64,000 nt of DNA from Lutibaculum baratangense AMV1 (GCF_000496075.1 NZ_AWXZ01000039.1:310001-374000); one strand, 5' to 3'; counted from the first letter of the stretch, positions 53,371-62,312 are shown. A program made the numbers and translations. Notes: generated by a model not told the origin, from the letters alone.

Positions 53371-54243
53371 ATGCGACGCCTCAGAACGCCCCTCATCGCC
53401 CTCGTCTTCGTCTTCTTCGTGCCGGTCTGGGTGAAGGCCGGCGTCTGGTACATGTCGGAGCGCCCGGCGAGCTGGCGGGAGGCCAACTGGTCGAGCGCCG
53501 GCCTGCTGCCGGCGGCCGCGGAGGAGCCGGAGGCGTCGATACGGGTGATGTACGCGCGCACCGGCGGCCTCAAGGGCGTCGTCGCCGTGCACAGCTGGAT
53601 CGTGCTGAAGGAGGAGGGCGCGCCGCGCTACGAGCGCTACGACGTGATGGGGTGGGGCGACCCCGTGAGGCGCGACCACCGCGCGGCGGACGGCTACTGG
53701 TACTCGCATTCCCCCGAGGTGGCGGTCGAATTGAAGGGGGAGGCGGCGCAGCGCCTCATCCCGCGGGTGCGGGCGGCGATCGCGGAGTACAGGTGGTCGG
53801 CGCGCGGCAGCTACAGGGTCTGGCCGGGACCGAACTCGAACACCTTCGTCGCCACCATCCTGCACGAGGTTCCCGAACTCGGCGGACGCCTGCCGCCGAC
53901 GGCGATCGGCCGCGACTATCTGGGGGACGGCTTCGTGTCGACCCGCCTGCCGACCGGCGGGTGGATGGCGACCTATCGCGGCATTCTCGGCATCGCCGCG
54001 GGCCCGCGCGAGGGGCTGGAGATCACCGTGCTGGGCCTTGTGGCCGGCGTGAGGTTTCAGGATCCGGCCCTCATCATCCCCGGCTTCGGCGTGCTGGGCG
54101 GCAGCGAGGCCATCGGCGTCGGGGCGGAGCCTGAAGAGCGGGCCGCCGACGCTGCCGGTTCCGGCGGGGAGGGGTGGTTGTTCGATCGCTCTCGAATGAC
54201 GACATTGGAGGGAGAGCCCACCGCCGCCGCCGGCCGTATCTGA
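53371..54243 (+). CDS. DUF3750 family protein, membrane-anchored
   Basis: This 290-residue protein starts with one membrane helix ([20 protein letters not shown]) and then a soluble periplasmic domain. Diagnostic parts are [39 protein letters not shown] and [20 protein letters not shown]. This matches DUF3750, found mostly in alpha- and betaproteobacteria. The function is unknown. The NTFV Asn-Thr and the conserved His of AVHSW could be catalytic, but this is speculation. It precedes the LLM oxidoreductase by 34 bp. Confidence 0.88.
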   Translation: MRRLRTPLIALVFVFFVPVWVKAGVWYMSERPASWREANWSSAGLLPAAAEEPEASIRVMYARTGGLKGVVAVHSWIVLKEEGAPRYERYDVMGWGDPVRRDHRAADGYWYSHSPEVAVELKGEAAQRLIPRVRAAIAEYRWSARGSYRVWPGPNSNTFVATILHEVPELGGRLPPTAIGRDYLGDGFVSTRLPTGGWMATYRGILGIAAGPREGLEITVLGLVAGVRFQDPALIIPGFGVLGGSEAIGVGAEPEERAADAAGSGGEGWLFDRSRMTTLEGEPTAAAGRI

Positions 54244-54277
54244 CGCCCGGCCGCCACCGTTCTCGAGGGACCGCCCG

Positions 54278-55300
54278 ATGATACCGTTCTCCATCCTCGA
54301 CCTCGCCCCCATTCCGGAAGGGAGCGACGCGAGCCGAGCCTTCGCCAACACCCGCGACCTCGCCCAACATGCGGAGGGGTGGGGCTACAACCGCTACTGG
54401 CTCGCCGAGCATCACAACATGCCGGGGATCGGCAGCTCCGCGACCTCGGTGCTGATGGCGCATGTGGCGGGAGCGACGAAGACGATCCGCGTCGGCTCGG
54501 GCGGCGTCATGCTGCCGAACCACGCCCCGCTCGTGATCGCCGAGCAGTTCGGCACGCTCGAATCGCTCTTCCCCGGCCGGATCGACCTCGGGCTCGGCCG
54601 GGCGCCGGGCACCGACATGCTGACGGCGCGGGCGCTGCGGCGCGACCTCGAGACGAACGCGAACCAGTTCCCTCAGGACGTCCTCGAGCTCCAGGCGCTG
54701 TTCGCCAAGCCCCAGGAGGGCCAGAGGGTGCATGCGGTGCCGGGCGAGGGGCTCGAGGTGCCGATCTGGCTCCTCGGCTCGAGCCTCTTCTCCGCGCAGC
54801 TCGCCGCGATGCTGGGCCTGCCCTTCGCCTTCGCCTCGCATTTCGCGCCGGAGATGCTTCACCAGGCCCTCGAGGTCTATCGCAGCCGCTTCGAGCCCTC
54901 CGACCAGCTCGACCGGCCGCACGCGATGCTGGGCATCGGCGCCGTCCTCGCCGAGACGGACGCGGAGGCCCGGCTTCTCTTCACCTCGCAGCAGCAACAG
55001 TTCGCGAACCTGCGCATGGGCATGCCGGGCAAGCTGCCGCCGCCCCGCGAGGACATGGACGCGTTCTGGACGCCGCAGGCGAGGCAACTCGTCGAGACGA
55101 CGCTGCGCTACTCCTTCGTGGGCGCCCCGGAGACGGTGCTGCCCCGGCTCCGGACGTTCCTCGAGGAGACGCAGGCGGACGAGCTGATGATCACCGGGCA
55201 GATCTTCGACCACGCGGCGCGGCTGCGATCCTTCGAGATGATGGCGGGCCTGCGCGACAGGCTCCGCGCTCCCGCGGCGGCCGAGGCGGCCTCGGGCTGA
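54278..55300 (+). CDS. LLM class flavin-dependent oxidoreductase (bacterial luciferase family)
   Basis: This 340-residue TIM-barrel oxidoreductase uses FMN or F420. Segments such as [39 protein letters not shown] and [20 protein letters not shown] are typical of the MsnO8-like luciferase subgroup. A separate flavin reductase gene begins about 158 bp downstream on the same strand, so the two could form a two-component monooxygenase, although the gap argues against tight coupling. The substrate is unknown. The ATG at 54278 follows GGGACCGCCCG. Confidence 0.92.
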   Translation: MIPFSILDLAPIPEGSDASRAFANTRDLAQHAEGWGYNRYWLAEHHNMPGIGSSATSVLMAHVAGATKTIRVGSGGVMLPNHAPLVIAEQFGTLESLFPGRIDLGLGRAPGTDMLTARALRRDLETNANQFPQDVLELQALFAKPQEGQRVHAVPGEGLEVPIWLLGSSLFSAQLAAMLGLPFAFASHFAPEMLHQALEVYRSRFEPSDQLDRPHAMLGIGAVLAETDAEARLLFTSQQQQFANLRMGMPGKLPPPREDMDAFWTPQARQLVETTLRYSFVGAPETVLPRLRTFLEETQADELMITGQIFDHAARLRSFEMMAGLRDRLRAPAAAEAASG

Positions 55301-55458
55301 ACCTCCGGCGCGTCCGGCACGGTGCGTGGCGGGCTGGACAGCCGCGCCCGCGCCGCCTACTCAGCCTTCCGGCGTCGGGGGCCGTCACCGGCCTCGACCC
55401 ATCTTCAGAATTCGGCCCGGGGACCTATCTCTCCCGTCGGGCCAAGCGAGGATCGACG

Positions 55459-55971
55459 ATGCAGGTTTCCGCCGCAAACGAGATCGAGCGGGTCGATCCG
55501 GACGCGTTCCGCCGGGCGATGGGCTCCTTCGCGACGGGCGTGGCGGTCGTGACGTCGATCCAAGAGGGCGCCTATCACGGCATGACCATGAACGCGCTCA
55601 CCTCGGTGTCGCTCGATCCCTGCCTCCTCCTGATATGCTGCCGGACGGGCAGCCAGACGGGACGCGCGATCAAGACGAGCGGCGAGTTCGTCGTGAACGT
55701 CCTGGCGGAGCACCAGAACGAGCTTTCGGCGCGCTTCGTCGGCTCGGTCGAGGAGCGGTTCTCGGGGCTCGAGATCGAGCACACCGAGGTCGGCGTGCCG
55801 ATGCTGCCGGGCGCGCTCGCCCATATCGGCTGCCGCGTCCATGCCGTCCACCCGGGCGGCGACCACGACATCATCGTCGGCGAGGTGCGCTTCTGCCGGG
55901 CGGAGGCGGGCGATCCGCTCGTCTTCCACCGCGGCGCCTTCGGCGGCTTCGCGCGCGGCACGCGCCGCTGA
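55459..55971 (+). CDS. Flavin reductase family protein
   Basis: This 170-residue protein has the split-barrel flavin reductase fold: FRRAMGSFATGVAVVTS at the N-terminus, HGMTMNALTSVSLDPCLLLI and SGEFVVNVLAEHQNELS. Such reductases pass reduced FMN or FAD to a partner monooxygenase. The LLM oxidoreductase just upstream is a natural partner, though flavin reductases of this kind serve many enzymes. The ATG at 55459 follows GCGAGGATCGACG. It converges on ppc with 15 bp between stops. Confidence 0.9.
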   Translation: MQVSAANEIERVDPDAFRRAMGSFATGVAVVTSIQEGAYHGMTMNALTSVSLDPCLLLICCRTGSQTGRAIKTSGEFVVNVLAEHQNELSARFVGSVEERFSGLEIEHTEVGVPMLPGALAHIGCRVHAVHPGGDHDIIVGEVRFCRAEAGDPLVFHRGAFGGFARGTRR

Positions 55972-55986
55972 CCGGCAGCGGCCGGA

Positions 55987-58773
55987 TCAGCCGCTGTTGC
56001 GCAGGCCGGCCGAGATGCCGTTGATCGTCAGCTGGATGCCCCTGAGCGTCTGCTCGTCGCTCTCGGACGACCGGTGCTTGCGCAGGAGCTCGACCTGCAG
56101 GTGGTTCAGCGGGTCGAGATAGGGGAAGCGGTTGCGGATCGAGCGGTCGAGCAGCGGGTTCGTCTCGAGAAGCTGCTCCTGCTCCATGATCTTCAGGATC
56201 GCGTCGATCGAATCCTGCCACTCCTGCCGGATGCGGCCGAAGATCTCGCGACGCAGGGCGGCGTCCGGGACGAGCTCGGCGTAGCGGGAGGCGACGGCGA
56301 TCGAGCTCTTCGCGAGCACCATGTCCATGTTCGACAGGAGCGTGCGGAAGAAGGGCCACTCCCGGTACATCTCGCGCAGGATGTCGAGCCCGTCCTCGGG
56401 CCGTGCCTCGAGCCACGCCTTCACGGCGGATCCGAAGCCGAACCAGCCGGGCAGCATCAGCCGGCACTGCGCCCAGCTGAACACCCAGGGAATCGCCCGC
56501 AGGTCCTCGATCCGGCGCGTCTTCTTGCGCGAGGACGGCCGGCTGCCGATGTTCAGCGTGGCGATCTCGGTGATCGGCGTCGAGGCCCAGAAATAGTCGG
56601 CGAAGCCGTCGGTCTCGTAGACGAGCGCGCGGTAGGCCGCGAAGGCCCCGGCGGAGAGCGTCTCCATCGCCTCGAGATAGCCCTCGTCCGGTGCGCGGTG
56701 GTCGGGCGCGAGGAGCGAGGCCTCCATCATCGCGGAGGCGAGGATCTCGAGGTTGCGGCGGCCGACCTCCGGGTTCGAGTATTTCGAGGCCACGACCTCG
56801 CCCTGCTCGGTGATGCGGATGCGGCCCTGCACCGCGCCGCCCGGCTGGGCGAGGATCGCGTCGTAGCTCGGGCCGCCGCCGCGGCCGACCGAGCCGCCGC
56901 GGCCGTGGAAGAGCCTGAGCTTCAGCCCGTGCTTGCGGGTGATCTCGACGAGGCCGATCTCGGCCTTGTAGAGCTCCCAGCCCGAGGTGACGAAGCCGCC
57001 GTCCTTGTTGGAATCCGAGTAGCCGAGCATGATCTCCTGCACGCCGCCGCGGCTCTCGATGAGCCGGCGGTAGGCGGGGAGGGCGAAGAGCGCGTCCATG
57101 AGGGCCGGGCAGCGTCGCAGATCGTCGATCGTCTCGAAGAGCGGCACGATGTTGAGGAGGCTGCCTTCGCCCGGCCGCACGAGGCCCGCCTCCTTCAGGA
57201 GGAGGGCGATCTCGAGGAGGTCCGACACCGATTCCGTCATCGAGACGATGCAGTTCTCGATCGCATGCGCCCCGTAGCGCTGCCGGATGCGCGCCGCCGT
57301 GCGCAGGATGCGGAGCTCCGACGCCGTCTCCTCCGACCACTCCGCGAAGGGCGATAGGAGCGGGCGCCGGCTCTCGAGCTCGCGCGTCAGGAGAGCGATG
57401 CGCTCCTCCTCGGCCATGTCGAGATAGTTCGTGCCGGGCAGCACCGCCTCGAGGATCTCCGCGACCGTGCGCTCGTGGACCTCGGAGTTCTGGCGCATGT
57501 CGAGCGTGGCGAGGTGGAAGCCGAAGCAGTCGACCGCGCGCCGCAGCTTGCGGAGCCGGCCGTCGGCCAGCACCTTCGCGCCGTTCTTGGCGAGCGAGCG
57601 CGACAGCGCGTCGAGATCGGCGCGGAACTCCGACGGCGAGGCGTAGGGCGCGGGATCCATCTCCGCCGCCTCGTCCTCGCCGTGCCCGAGCGCCAGGTCT
57701 GTCGCCTCGAGCCGCGCCGCGATCAGCGCGATCGCGAGCCGGTAGGGCTCGTTCTGGCGGTGGACCGTGTGGTCGGGCGAGCGGCGGGCGAGATCCCTGA
57801 CCTCCTCGCTCACCTCGACGAGGAAGTCGCTGATCGGCAGCTCCGCCGTCAGCGCCTGCAGCTCCTGCAGGTAGAAGGCGACGGCGCGGCCGCGCTGCAG
57901 GCCGATCGTCTCCTTCATCACGTCCGCGGTGACGAAGGGATTGCCGTCGCGGTCGCCGCCGATCCAGCTGCCGACGCGGAAGAAGCAGGCGAGCTCCTCG
58001 TCATCGCCCTCGCTCTCGCGTGCCGCGAGCCAGTCCTCGAGGCGGCAGATCAGGCGGGGCAGCTCCCGCAGGAACACGTTGTCCCAGGAGGAGAGGCCGT
58101 TCGAGACCTCGTCGGCGACGGTCAGCTTCGTGCGCCGCAGGAGCGGCGTCTGCCACAAGGCGAGCACAGCCTCGCCGATCAGCGCGTCGCGCTCCTCCCG
58201 CTCCTCGGCGGTCAGCTCCGTGCGGTCCATCTCGTCGAGCAGGCGCGCGATCTCCATCTCGCGGCCGCGCGTGCTCGCCCTGCGCACCTCGGTCGGATGC
58301 GCCGTGATCACCGGGCTCACGAGCGCCTCGGCGAAGAAGGCGCGCAGCGCCGCCGGGGAGAGGTCGGCCGCCTCGATATTCGCGAGCGTCCTGGCGAGCG
58401 TGCCGGGCTTCGGCGCGGAGCCGGCCAGGGCATGGGCGCGGTTGCGCCTTATGTGGTGCTGGTCCTCGGCGATGTTCGCGAGGTGCGAGAAATAGCTGAA
58501 GGCGCGGATGATCCGCACCGCCTCGCCCTGCGACAGGCGGTTCAGGATCTTCTCGAGCTCGCGCTGCGCCTCCTGGTCCTCGCCGCGGTGGAAGCGGATC
58601 GAGGTCTGGCGGATCGCCTCGACGAGGGCGAAGGTCGATTCTCCCTCCTGCTCGCGCACGGTCTCGCCGAGGATGCGGCCGAGCCGCCTGATGTCCTCGC
58701 GCAGCGGCAGGTCCTTCGCGGGGCCCTCGGCGCGTTCCGCCCTGATGTCGACGTCGCTCAGCGGCTCGATCAT
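55987..58773 (-). CDS. ppc: Phosphoenolpyruvate carboxylase
   Basis: PEPC makes oxaloacetate from PEP and bicarbonate, replenishing the TCA cycle. The 928-residue protein has the catalytic His region [11 protein letters not shown], the loop [14 protein letters not shown] and GSRPSSRK, and it ends in [11 protein letters not shown] as PEPCs do. The length and motif spacing are those of a full-length, unregulated-looking bacterial enzyme. The allosteric aspartate site was not checked in detail. The ATG at 58773 is clear ([11 protein letters not shown]). No neighbouring gene appears linked in function. Confidence 0.96.
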   Translation of the reverse strand: MIEPLSDVDIRAERAEGPAKDLPLREDIRRLGRILGETVREQEGESTFALVEAIRQTSIRFHRGEDQEAQRELEKILNRLSQGEAVRIIRAFSYFSHLANIAEDQHHIRRNRAHALAGSAPKPGTLARTLANIEAADLSPAALRAFFAEALVSPVITAHPTEVRRASTRGREMEIARLLDEMDRTELTAEEREERDALIGEAVLALWQTPLLRRTKLTVADEVSNGLSSWDNVFLRELPRLICRLEDWLAARESEGDDEELACFFRVGSWIGGDRDGNPFVTADVMKETIGLQRGRAVAFYLQELQALTAELPISDFLVEVSEEVRDLARRSPDHTVHRQNEPYRLAIALIAARLEATDLALGHGEDEAAEMDPAPYASPSEFRADLDALSRSLAKNGAKVLADGRLRKLRRAVDCFGFHLATLDMRQNSEVHERTVAEILEAVLPGTNYLDMAEEERIALLTRELESRRPLLSPFAEWSEETASELRILRTAARIRQRYGAHAIENCIVSMTESVSDLLEIALLLKEAGLVRPGEGSLLNIVPLFETIDDLRRCPALMDALFALPAYRRLIESRGGVQEIMLGYSDSNKDGGFVTSGWELYKAEIGLVEITRKHGLKLRLFHGRGGSVGRGGGPSYDAILAQPGGAVQGRIRITEQGEVVASKYSNPEVGRRNLEILASAMMEASLLAPDHRAPDEGYLEAMETLSAGAFAAYRALVYETDGFADYFWASTPITEIATLNIGSRPSSRKKTRRIEDLRAIPWVFSWAQCRLMLPGWFGFGSAVKAWLEARPEDGLDILREMYREWPFFRTLLSNMDMVLAKSSIAVASRYAELVPDAALRREIFGRIRQEWQDSIDAILKIMEQEQLLETNPLLDRSIRNRFPYLDPLNHLQVELLRKHRSSESDEQTLRGIQLTINGISAGLRNSG

Positions 58774-59193
58774 TCCGTCGCCCGGTTTCGAGGTGGAGTG
58801 GCGCGCATCATGTGCCGAGGACGGCGCCGCGGCAACCCTCCCGCATGCGCGAAGCGGCCCCGATCGGACGGCTTCGGTCGCCTCGGCCGGCTACCCGGGC
58901 GCTGGTAACCGCCGCGACGGGCCGGGAACCGGCGGTTCGCGCGCGCCCGCGCACGCGGGGGCCACCTGGCGCCGTCTGGCGCCGCCCTCCGCCCCGGCCA
59001 CAGTCTCGCCGCAGGCCTCCGCTACCTCCTGCTGGAGAAGCCGAGCGGTTCCCCGCCCGACCCCGGGCGGCGCATTCGGCCGCCAGCCCATTCCAGGCGG
59101 TCGAGGCGGGCTGCGCCCTTCCTCTCTGGTCATCCTCCAAGGGGCGCGGCCCGCCACCCTCGCGGCCGGCGGACACGCGAGGATGCCGTGCGC
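58774..59193. other. 420-bp GC-rich intergenic region, nothing recognised
   Basis: This very GC-rich, low-complexity stretch lies upstream of ppc and downstream of the HMCES gene. Several short frames cross it on both strands, but their proline/arginine-rich products look non-coding. The ppc promoter should be in its left part. I see no RNA gene, repeat array or terminator I can defend. Confidence 0.4.
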
Positions 59194-59841
59194 TCAGGCC
59201 GCCGCTTCGTCCTTCCGCTCGCCCCGGGCCACGATCTTGAGCGTCCCGTCCGGCAACGGCCGCTGCAGGGCCTTCGCCTCGTCCCACGGCGCGCGCATCC
59301 AGGCGTCCATCTCCTCCGGTGTCGTGAGGATCGCCGGCATCGCCTGCGGGTGGATCGGCGCGACCTCGGCGTTTGCCGGGCAGGTGAGGAAGCCGAAGAG
59401 CCTGTGCTCGCCCTCGACGGGGTCGGCCTTCGTGCCGCGCGTGCCGTGCCAGGTGCACCACAGGCCGGCGAAGGCGAAGAGCGGCCGGCCCTCCTCGAGC
59501 GCGAACCACACCGGCGTCTTCCGCGGCTTCGTGTCCTCGTACTCGCAGAACGACGTCGCCGGCACGAGGCAGCGGCAGCCGGGCCCGAGCCAGCGCCGCC
59601 AGTGCGGTGAGCCCGTATTCCGGATGTTCGTCACCGGCCGCTCGCCGAACGCCTTCGGCCCCGGCATCCCCCAGCGCATCATCGTCAGCTCGCGGCCGCC
59701 GTCCCCGTTGCGCACGACCGGCGCCAGGTAATCGGGGAAGATGCCGGGCAGGGGAGGCAGGTTCCCGGCCGAATCGTGCATGGCGCCGGCGAACTCCCGG
59801 ATCGCCTGCTGGCCCTTTGTGATGGAGTAGAGGTTGCACAT
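59194..59841 (-). CDS. SOS response-associated peptidase family protein (YedK/HMCES)
   Basis: This 215-residue protein shields abasic sites in single-stranded DNA by forming a covalent thiazolidine link through its second-residue cysteine. The active site is recognisable: Cys2 in MCNLYS, Asn-Arg in [12 protein letters not shown], Glu in ATSFCEYED and His in [10 protein letters not shown]. All are present, so activity is likely. The ATG at 59841 places the cysteine at position 2, which fixes the start. It sits 164 bp from the left end of the prophage remnant, and no direct link between them is evident. Confidence 0.94.
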   Translation of the reverse strand: MCNLYSITKGQQAIREFAGAMHDSAGNLPPLPGIFPDYLAPVVRNGDGGRELTMMRWGMPGPKAFGERPVTNIRNTGSPHWRRWLGPGCRCLVPATSFCEYEDTKPRKTPVWFALEEGRPLFAFAGLWCTWHGTRGTKADPVEGEHRLFGFLTCPANAEVAPIHPQAMPAILTTPEEMDAWMRAPWDEAKALQRPLPDGTLKIVARGERKDEAAA

Positions 59842-60005
59842 CGGCTGAGGCCCGCGCTCGAGCGGCGGCTGAGGCGGGAGAGAGTACGCTCGGGAGAGGG
59901 CAGATCAAGCGCCGGCGGAACGAAGCAAGGACGCTTCTTGTCAAAACCTTCGGTCTGGCAGGTGTCTAACCTGCCCCGGATCGTCCGCTAAGTCGTTGAA
60001 AATAA

Positions 60006-60024
60006 TGGCGCGCCCTACGGGAGT
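60006..60024. repeat. Left attachment site (attL) of the prophage remnant
   Basis: TGGCGCGCCCTACGGGAGT at 60006-60024 is identical to the last 19 nt (including CCA) of tRNA-Glu on the minus strand at 62183-62201. The bases on either side differ, so the core is exactly 19 bp. It marks the far boundary left by integration at the tRNA 3' end. Confidence 0.92.
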
Positions 60025-60055
60025 GCACCTTCCGAGCGAAAACAACGAGTTAGGG

Positions 60056-60118
60056 TGGCTAACCCTCTCCATCCTGCGCATTGACTTGATTTCGTTTTTC
60101 GGCGCGTTGGCTAACCCC
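60056..60118. repeat. TGGCTAACCC repeats inside the left end of the element
   Basis: The 10-mer TGGCTAACCC occurs at 60056-60065 and 60108-60117, and a third copy at 62111-62120 overlaps the integrase stop near the right end. The first copy is part of an inverted repeat GTTAG(GGTGG)CTAAC. Placement near both att cores suits integrase arm-type sites; an operator is also possible. Confidence 0.5.
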
Positions 60119-60139
60119 TCGCGGGCCCGGAAGGACCTC

Positions 60140-60316
60140 ATGGGGGAGCGGCCCCCTGAAATGAGAAACGCCCCCCGGCAGGCATCCGGGAGGCGCTTCG
60201 ATCAGGACGAAGAAGCTGCTGCGTGCTTCCGCGCAGAATCCTACCCGCGGCGAATCGCATGGCGCAAGAGTGACCGCAACAGGGCCACGTCCCGGCTCAT
60301 GGGAGGCGGGGCATGA
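60140..60316 (+). CDS. Small phage protein translationally coupled to the replication gene
   Basis: This 58-residue frame begins with ATG 60140, with GGAAGGA about 5 nt upstream, and its stop overlaps the replication gene start (ATGA at 60313-60316). The product is charged and arginine-rich (MGERPPEMRNAPRQASGRRF) with no recognisable domain. A hairpin GGGGG/CCCCC at 60142-60156 overlaps its first codons and could regulate translation. The coupling and ribosome-binding site support a real gene, but the family is unknown. Confidence 0.45.
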   Translation: MGERPPEMRNAPRQASGRRFDQDEEAAACFRAESYPRRIAWRKSDRNRATSRLMGGGA

Positions 60317-61503
60317 GGAAGCGGACCTTCGACCTGCACACGCGGTGCTGCAAGATTGCCGGGGGCGCCCGAAACGGGGCTTTGCTCTTCCATATCGCCC
60401 GGTGGCAGCCGCACGCGACCAAGACCTTTAAGGGCGCCGGTTCTGATCCGTGGATCTACCGCGACAGGAAAGAGTGGGCCGACATGGCTGGGCTCTCCTT
60501 CGATCAGGTGAAGCGTGCCCTGGCGGCATTGCGGAACGAGGAGCTGATCGAGACCCGCAAGGCGATGGCCAACGGCCGCTCTATCGTGCACGTGAGGCTC
60601 ACGGGCAAGGCTCGCGTCCGCCTGGGCATCGGTGGGTCAGAAGCCACGACCGCCGGGAAGGGTGCACCGGCCGGTTGGGGCGAAACTGCACCGACTATAG
60701 TTGGCGCGGAATTGCACCAACCGGTTGGCGCGGAAGTGCACCAACCCATGAACAACGAGACAGACAACGAGACCAACGAGACAGCATCTTGCGTGCCGCC
60801 GCACGCGATGCCCGGAGGAAGTCCCTCTCAGCTCCCGGGAAAGGAGAGCGAGGAAGGGAAGGGAACAAAGGCGAAGAAGGGGAATCTCTCCCCGAGGAAG
60901 AAGAAAGCCCCCCCAAGCCCCCCCAAATCCGAAGCCGCGCCGACCGCCGATCTTCGGGCCGTGTGGGCGACCGCCTATCAGGCGCATCTCGGGGAGATCG
61001 CGCCTCCGCTGACAGCGAAGGAGCAGGGGCAGCTGAAGAACTTCCACGAGAAGTGCCCGGAGGGAGAGGCGGCTGCCGTGCTCAATCGCGTGGTGCGGGA
61101 GTGGCACGAGTTCTGCGGGTGGGCGAAGCACGACGCGGGGATCCACAAATCCCCGGACAAGCCGCACATCGGCTTCGTGCTGAAGTTCATCGGGCCTGCC
61201 GTGGACTTCCACCGCGATGCGCTGAAAACGGCACCGAAGCCGAAGGCGACCGCGCCGAAGAAGCCCCTGCAGGTTCTCCAGGTGCCGGCTCAGGACTGGA
61301 CGCAGGATGTGCAGAACGCGTTTGAGGAATGGGCTGAAGACAAGATCCCGGCGCCGATGGATGACGTTTGTGAGCTGATGGGATGGGATCCCTCCAGCAT
61401 AAGCGACGAGATGCGTAAGAAGCGGGAGGAGGAGCGCCGGCAGGCTCGGAAGAAGCTCATGGTGGAGTTCTGGCACGATTACCAGAAGGAGCTGGCGAAC
61501 TAG
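60313..61503 (+). CDS. Phage replication initiator-like protein with embedded iterons
   Basis: This 396-residue protein starts with a winged helix-turn-helix (about 15-100: GALLFHIARWQPHATKTFKG, DRKEWADMAGLSFDQVKRAL, ALRNEELIETRKAMANGRS), the usual N-terminus of lambda-O-like and related phage replication proteins. A low-complexity linker follows (about 110-215), encoding the repeats GAELHQPV and GAEVHQPM and a basic KKKAPPSPPK stretch. A helical C-terminal part contains WATAYQAHLGEIAPPLTAKE and ends with a charged helix. DNA iterons lie inside codons ~117-157. Initiator function is inferred from architecture and the iterons, not from a specific family match. Confidence 0.7.
   Translation: MRKRTFDLHTRCCKIAGGARNGALLFHIARWQPHATKTFKGAGSDPWIYRDRKEWADMAGLSFDQVKRALAALRNEELIETRKAMANGRSIVHVRLTGKARVRLGIGGSEATTAGKGAPAGWGETAPTIVGAELHQPVGAEVHQPMNNETDNETNETASCVPPHAMPGGSPSQLPGKESEEGKGTKAKKGNLSPRKKKAPPSPPKSEAAPTADLRAVWATAYQAHLGEIAPPLTAKEQGQLKNFHEKCPEGEAAAVLNRVVREWHEFCGWAKHDAGIHKSPDKPHIGFVLKFIGPAVDFHRDALKTAPKPKATAPKKPLQVLQVPAQDWTQDVQNAFEEWAEDKIPAPMDDVCELMGWDPSSISDEMRKKREEERRQARKKLMVEFWHDYQKELAN
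60663..60782 (+). repeat. Iteron-like repeats inside the replication gene, candidate origin
   Basis: Four TGCACC sequences occur at 60663, 60687, 60713 and 60737 (spacing 24, 26, 24 bp). The last three belong to a longer repeat TTGGCGCGGAA, one variable base, then TGCACCAAC, starting at 60675, 60701 and 60725 (copies 2 and 3 differ only at the variable base, copy 1 has three further changes). Immediately after come three copies of CAACGAGAC at 60753, 60765 and 60774 in a more A-rich stretch. The layout resembles the lambda origin, which lies within the O gene. Confidence 0.65.
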
Positions 61504-61594
61504 CGCCGGTTTCAGCGATGGGCCACTAAGCCTCTGCCCATATTGTGATTTCCGCCCGTCCGACTCACGTTGCTCCTGAGAATGGAGGGGCGAA

Positions 61595-61873
61595 GTGTTC
61601 GGACTTCTGCGGAGATCACAACGGCAGACTGAGGAGCGGGCGGCGACCCTTGCCGCGCCCGATGCCGCGCTCCTGGAGCTTTTTGGCGCCACCCCCACGG
61701 TGGCCGGCGCTTCCGTCACCCCCGCCACCGCGATGCGATGCACGGCCGTCCGCTGCGCGGTGCAGGCCATCGCCGAAGCGATCGGCCAGCTTCCCGTTCA
61801 CGTCTACGAGCGCGGCGAGGACGGTGCATGGCATGCCGCGTTCGGAAAAAGCATTCACGAACTGGCTGTGTGA
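61595..61873 (+). pseudogene. Truncated HK97-type phage portal protein (N-terminus only)
   Basis: A GTG start at 61595 with GGAGGGG upstream begins MFGLLRRSQRQTEERAATLA, ALLELFGATPTVAGASVTPA, MRCTAVRCAVQAIAEAIGQL and PVHVYERGEDGAWHAA, the typical N-terminus of HK97-family portal proteins. After about residue 80 the frame leaves homology, reads FGKSIHELAV and stops at 61873. A full portal has about 400 residues, so about 80% is lost. The break coincides with entry into integrase sequence in another frame, so this is a deletion fusion, not a sequencing-style frameshift. Confidence 0.85.
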
Positions 61874-62117
61874 GGCGGCGGAGAAGGCCGGCCTTCCCCC
61901 TCACAGTTCGCCTCACGGCCTCCGCAAGGCGGCCTGCAGGCGGCTCGCTGAAGCTGGCTGCACTACGTCGCAGATCATGTCCATCACGGGCCACAAGAAC
62001 CTTGCCGAGGTGGAGGCGTACACGCGCGACGTGAACCGGCGGCGTCTGGCCACCGAGGCTATGGCGACGATCGATGACGAGTGGAAGGAGACCGAACCGG
62101 AAACAAAGACTGGCTAA
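61833..62117 (+). pseudogene. C-terminal fragment of a tyrosine-recombinase integrase
   Basis: The frame reads MPRSEKAFTNWLCEAAEKAG, LPPHSSPHGLRKAACRRLAE, AGCTTSQIMSITGHKNLAEV and EAYTRDVNRRRLATEAMATI before a TAA at 62115-62117. It keeps the HxxR pair (HGLRK), the GH of ITGHKN and the catalytic Tyr (AYTRD), which are the last catalytic residues of phage integrases. The N-terminal core-binding domain and the first catalytic Arg are absent. No start belongs to it; it is joined out of frame to the portal fragment around 61832-61850. Confidence 0.88.
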
Positions 62118-62182
62118 CCCCATCCGGCCGATAGCCAAAACAGGAGCTAAGACATTGAAGTTTCAGGCTGCAAATGCGGGGG

Positions 62183-62201
62183 TGGCGCGCCCTACGGGAG
62201 T
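62183..62201. repeat. Right attachment site (attR) within tRNA-Glu
   Basis: This 19-bp sequence is the second copy of the direct repeat that begins at 60006 and forms the 3' end of the tRNA-Glu gene, from the encoded CCA through the acceptor stem into the T arm. Integration at a tRNA 3' end leaves the tRNA intact at one end and a partial copy at the other, which is what is seen. Confidence 0.92.
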
Positions 62202-62257
62202 CGAACCCGTCTTTCCAGATTGAAAATCTGGCGTCCTAACCGATAGACGAAGGGCGC
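62183..62257 (-). tRNA. tRNA-Glu (anticodon TTC)
   Basis: Read on the minus strand, the acceptor GCGCCCT pairs with AGGGCGC, followed by discriminator G and an encoded CCA. The anticodon stem CCAGA/TCTGG holds loop TTTTCAA (anticodon TTC), and the T arm is GACGGG-TTCGACT-CCCGT-like. The D arm reads TTCGTCTATCGGTTAGGAC. It decodes GAA and GAG. Its 3' end is the integration site of the prophage remnant. Confidence 0.96.
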
Positions 62258-62312
62258 GGCGCAGGGGTGCCGTATAGAAGGGAATCGTCCCTCCCGCAAC
62301 ACCCGAGTTTGA

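Larger units (their letters stand above)
60006..62201. mobile_element. 2.2-kb prophage remnant at the 3' end of tRNA-Glu
   Basis: The segment is bounded by a perfect 19-bp direct repeat, the right copy being the 3' end of tRNA-Glu. Inside are a small coupled gene, a phage-type replication gene with iteron-like repeats, the first ~80 residues of an HK97-type portal protein and the last ~90 residues of a tyrosine integrase. Packaging, structural and lysis genes are missing, as is the rest of the integrase, which indicates a large internal deletion. Base composition looks less GC-rich than the flanking chromosome. It cannot excise by itself without an integrase supplied in trans. Confidence 0.9.

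Noticed and set aside
58891-59157. A minus-strand frame of 88 codons in the 420-bp gap beside ppc
   Set aside because: It is proline- and arginine-rich with no family, so I treated the gap as non-coding.
60663-60782. A CRISPR array
   Set aside because: The repeats are few, imperfect, lie inside a coding frame and have no equal-length unique spacers or cas genes nearby.
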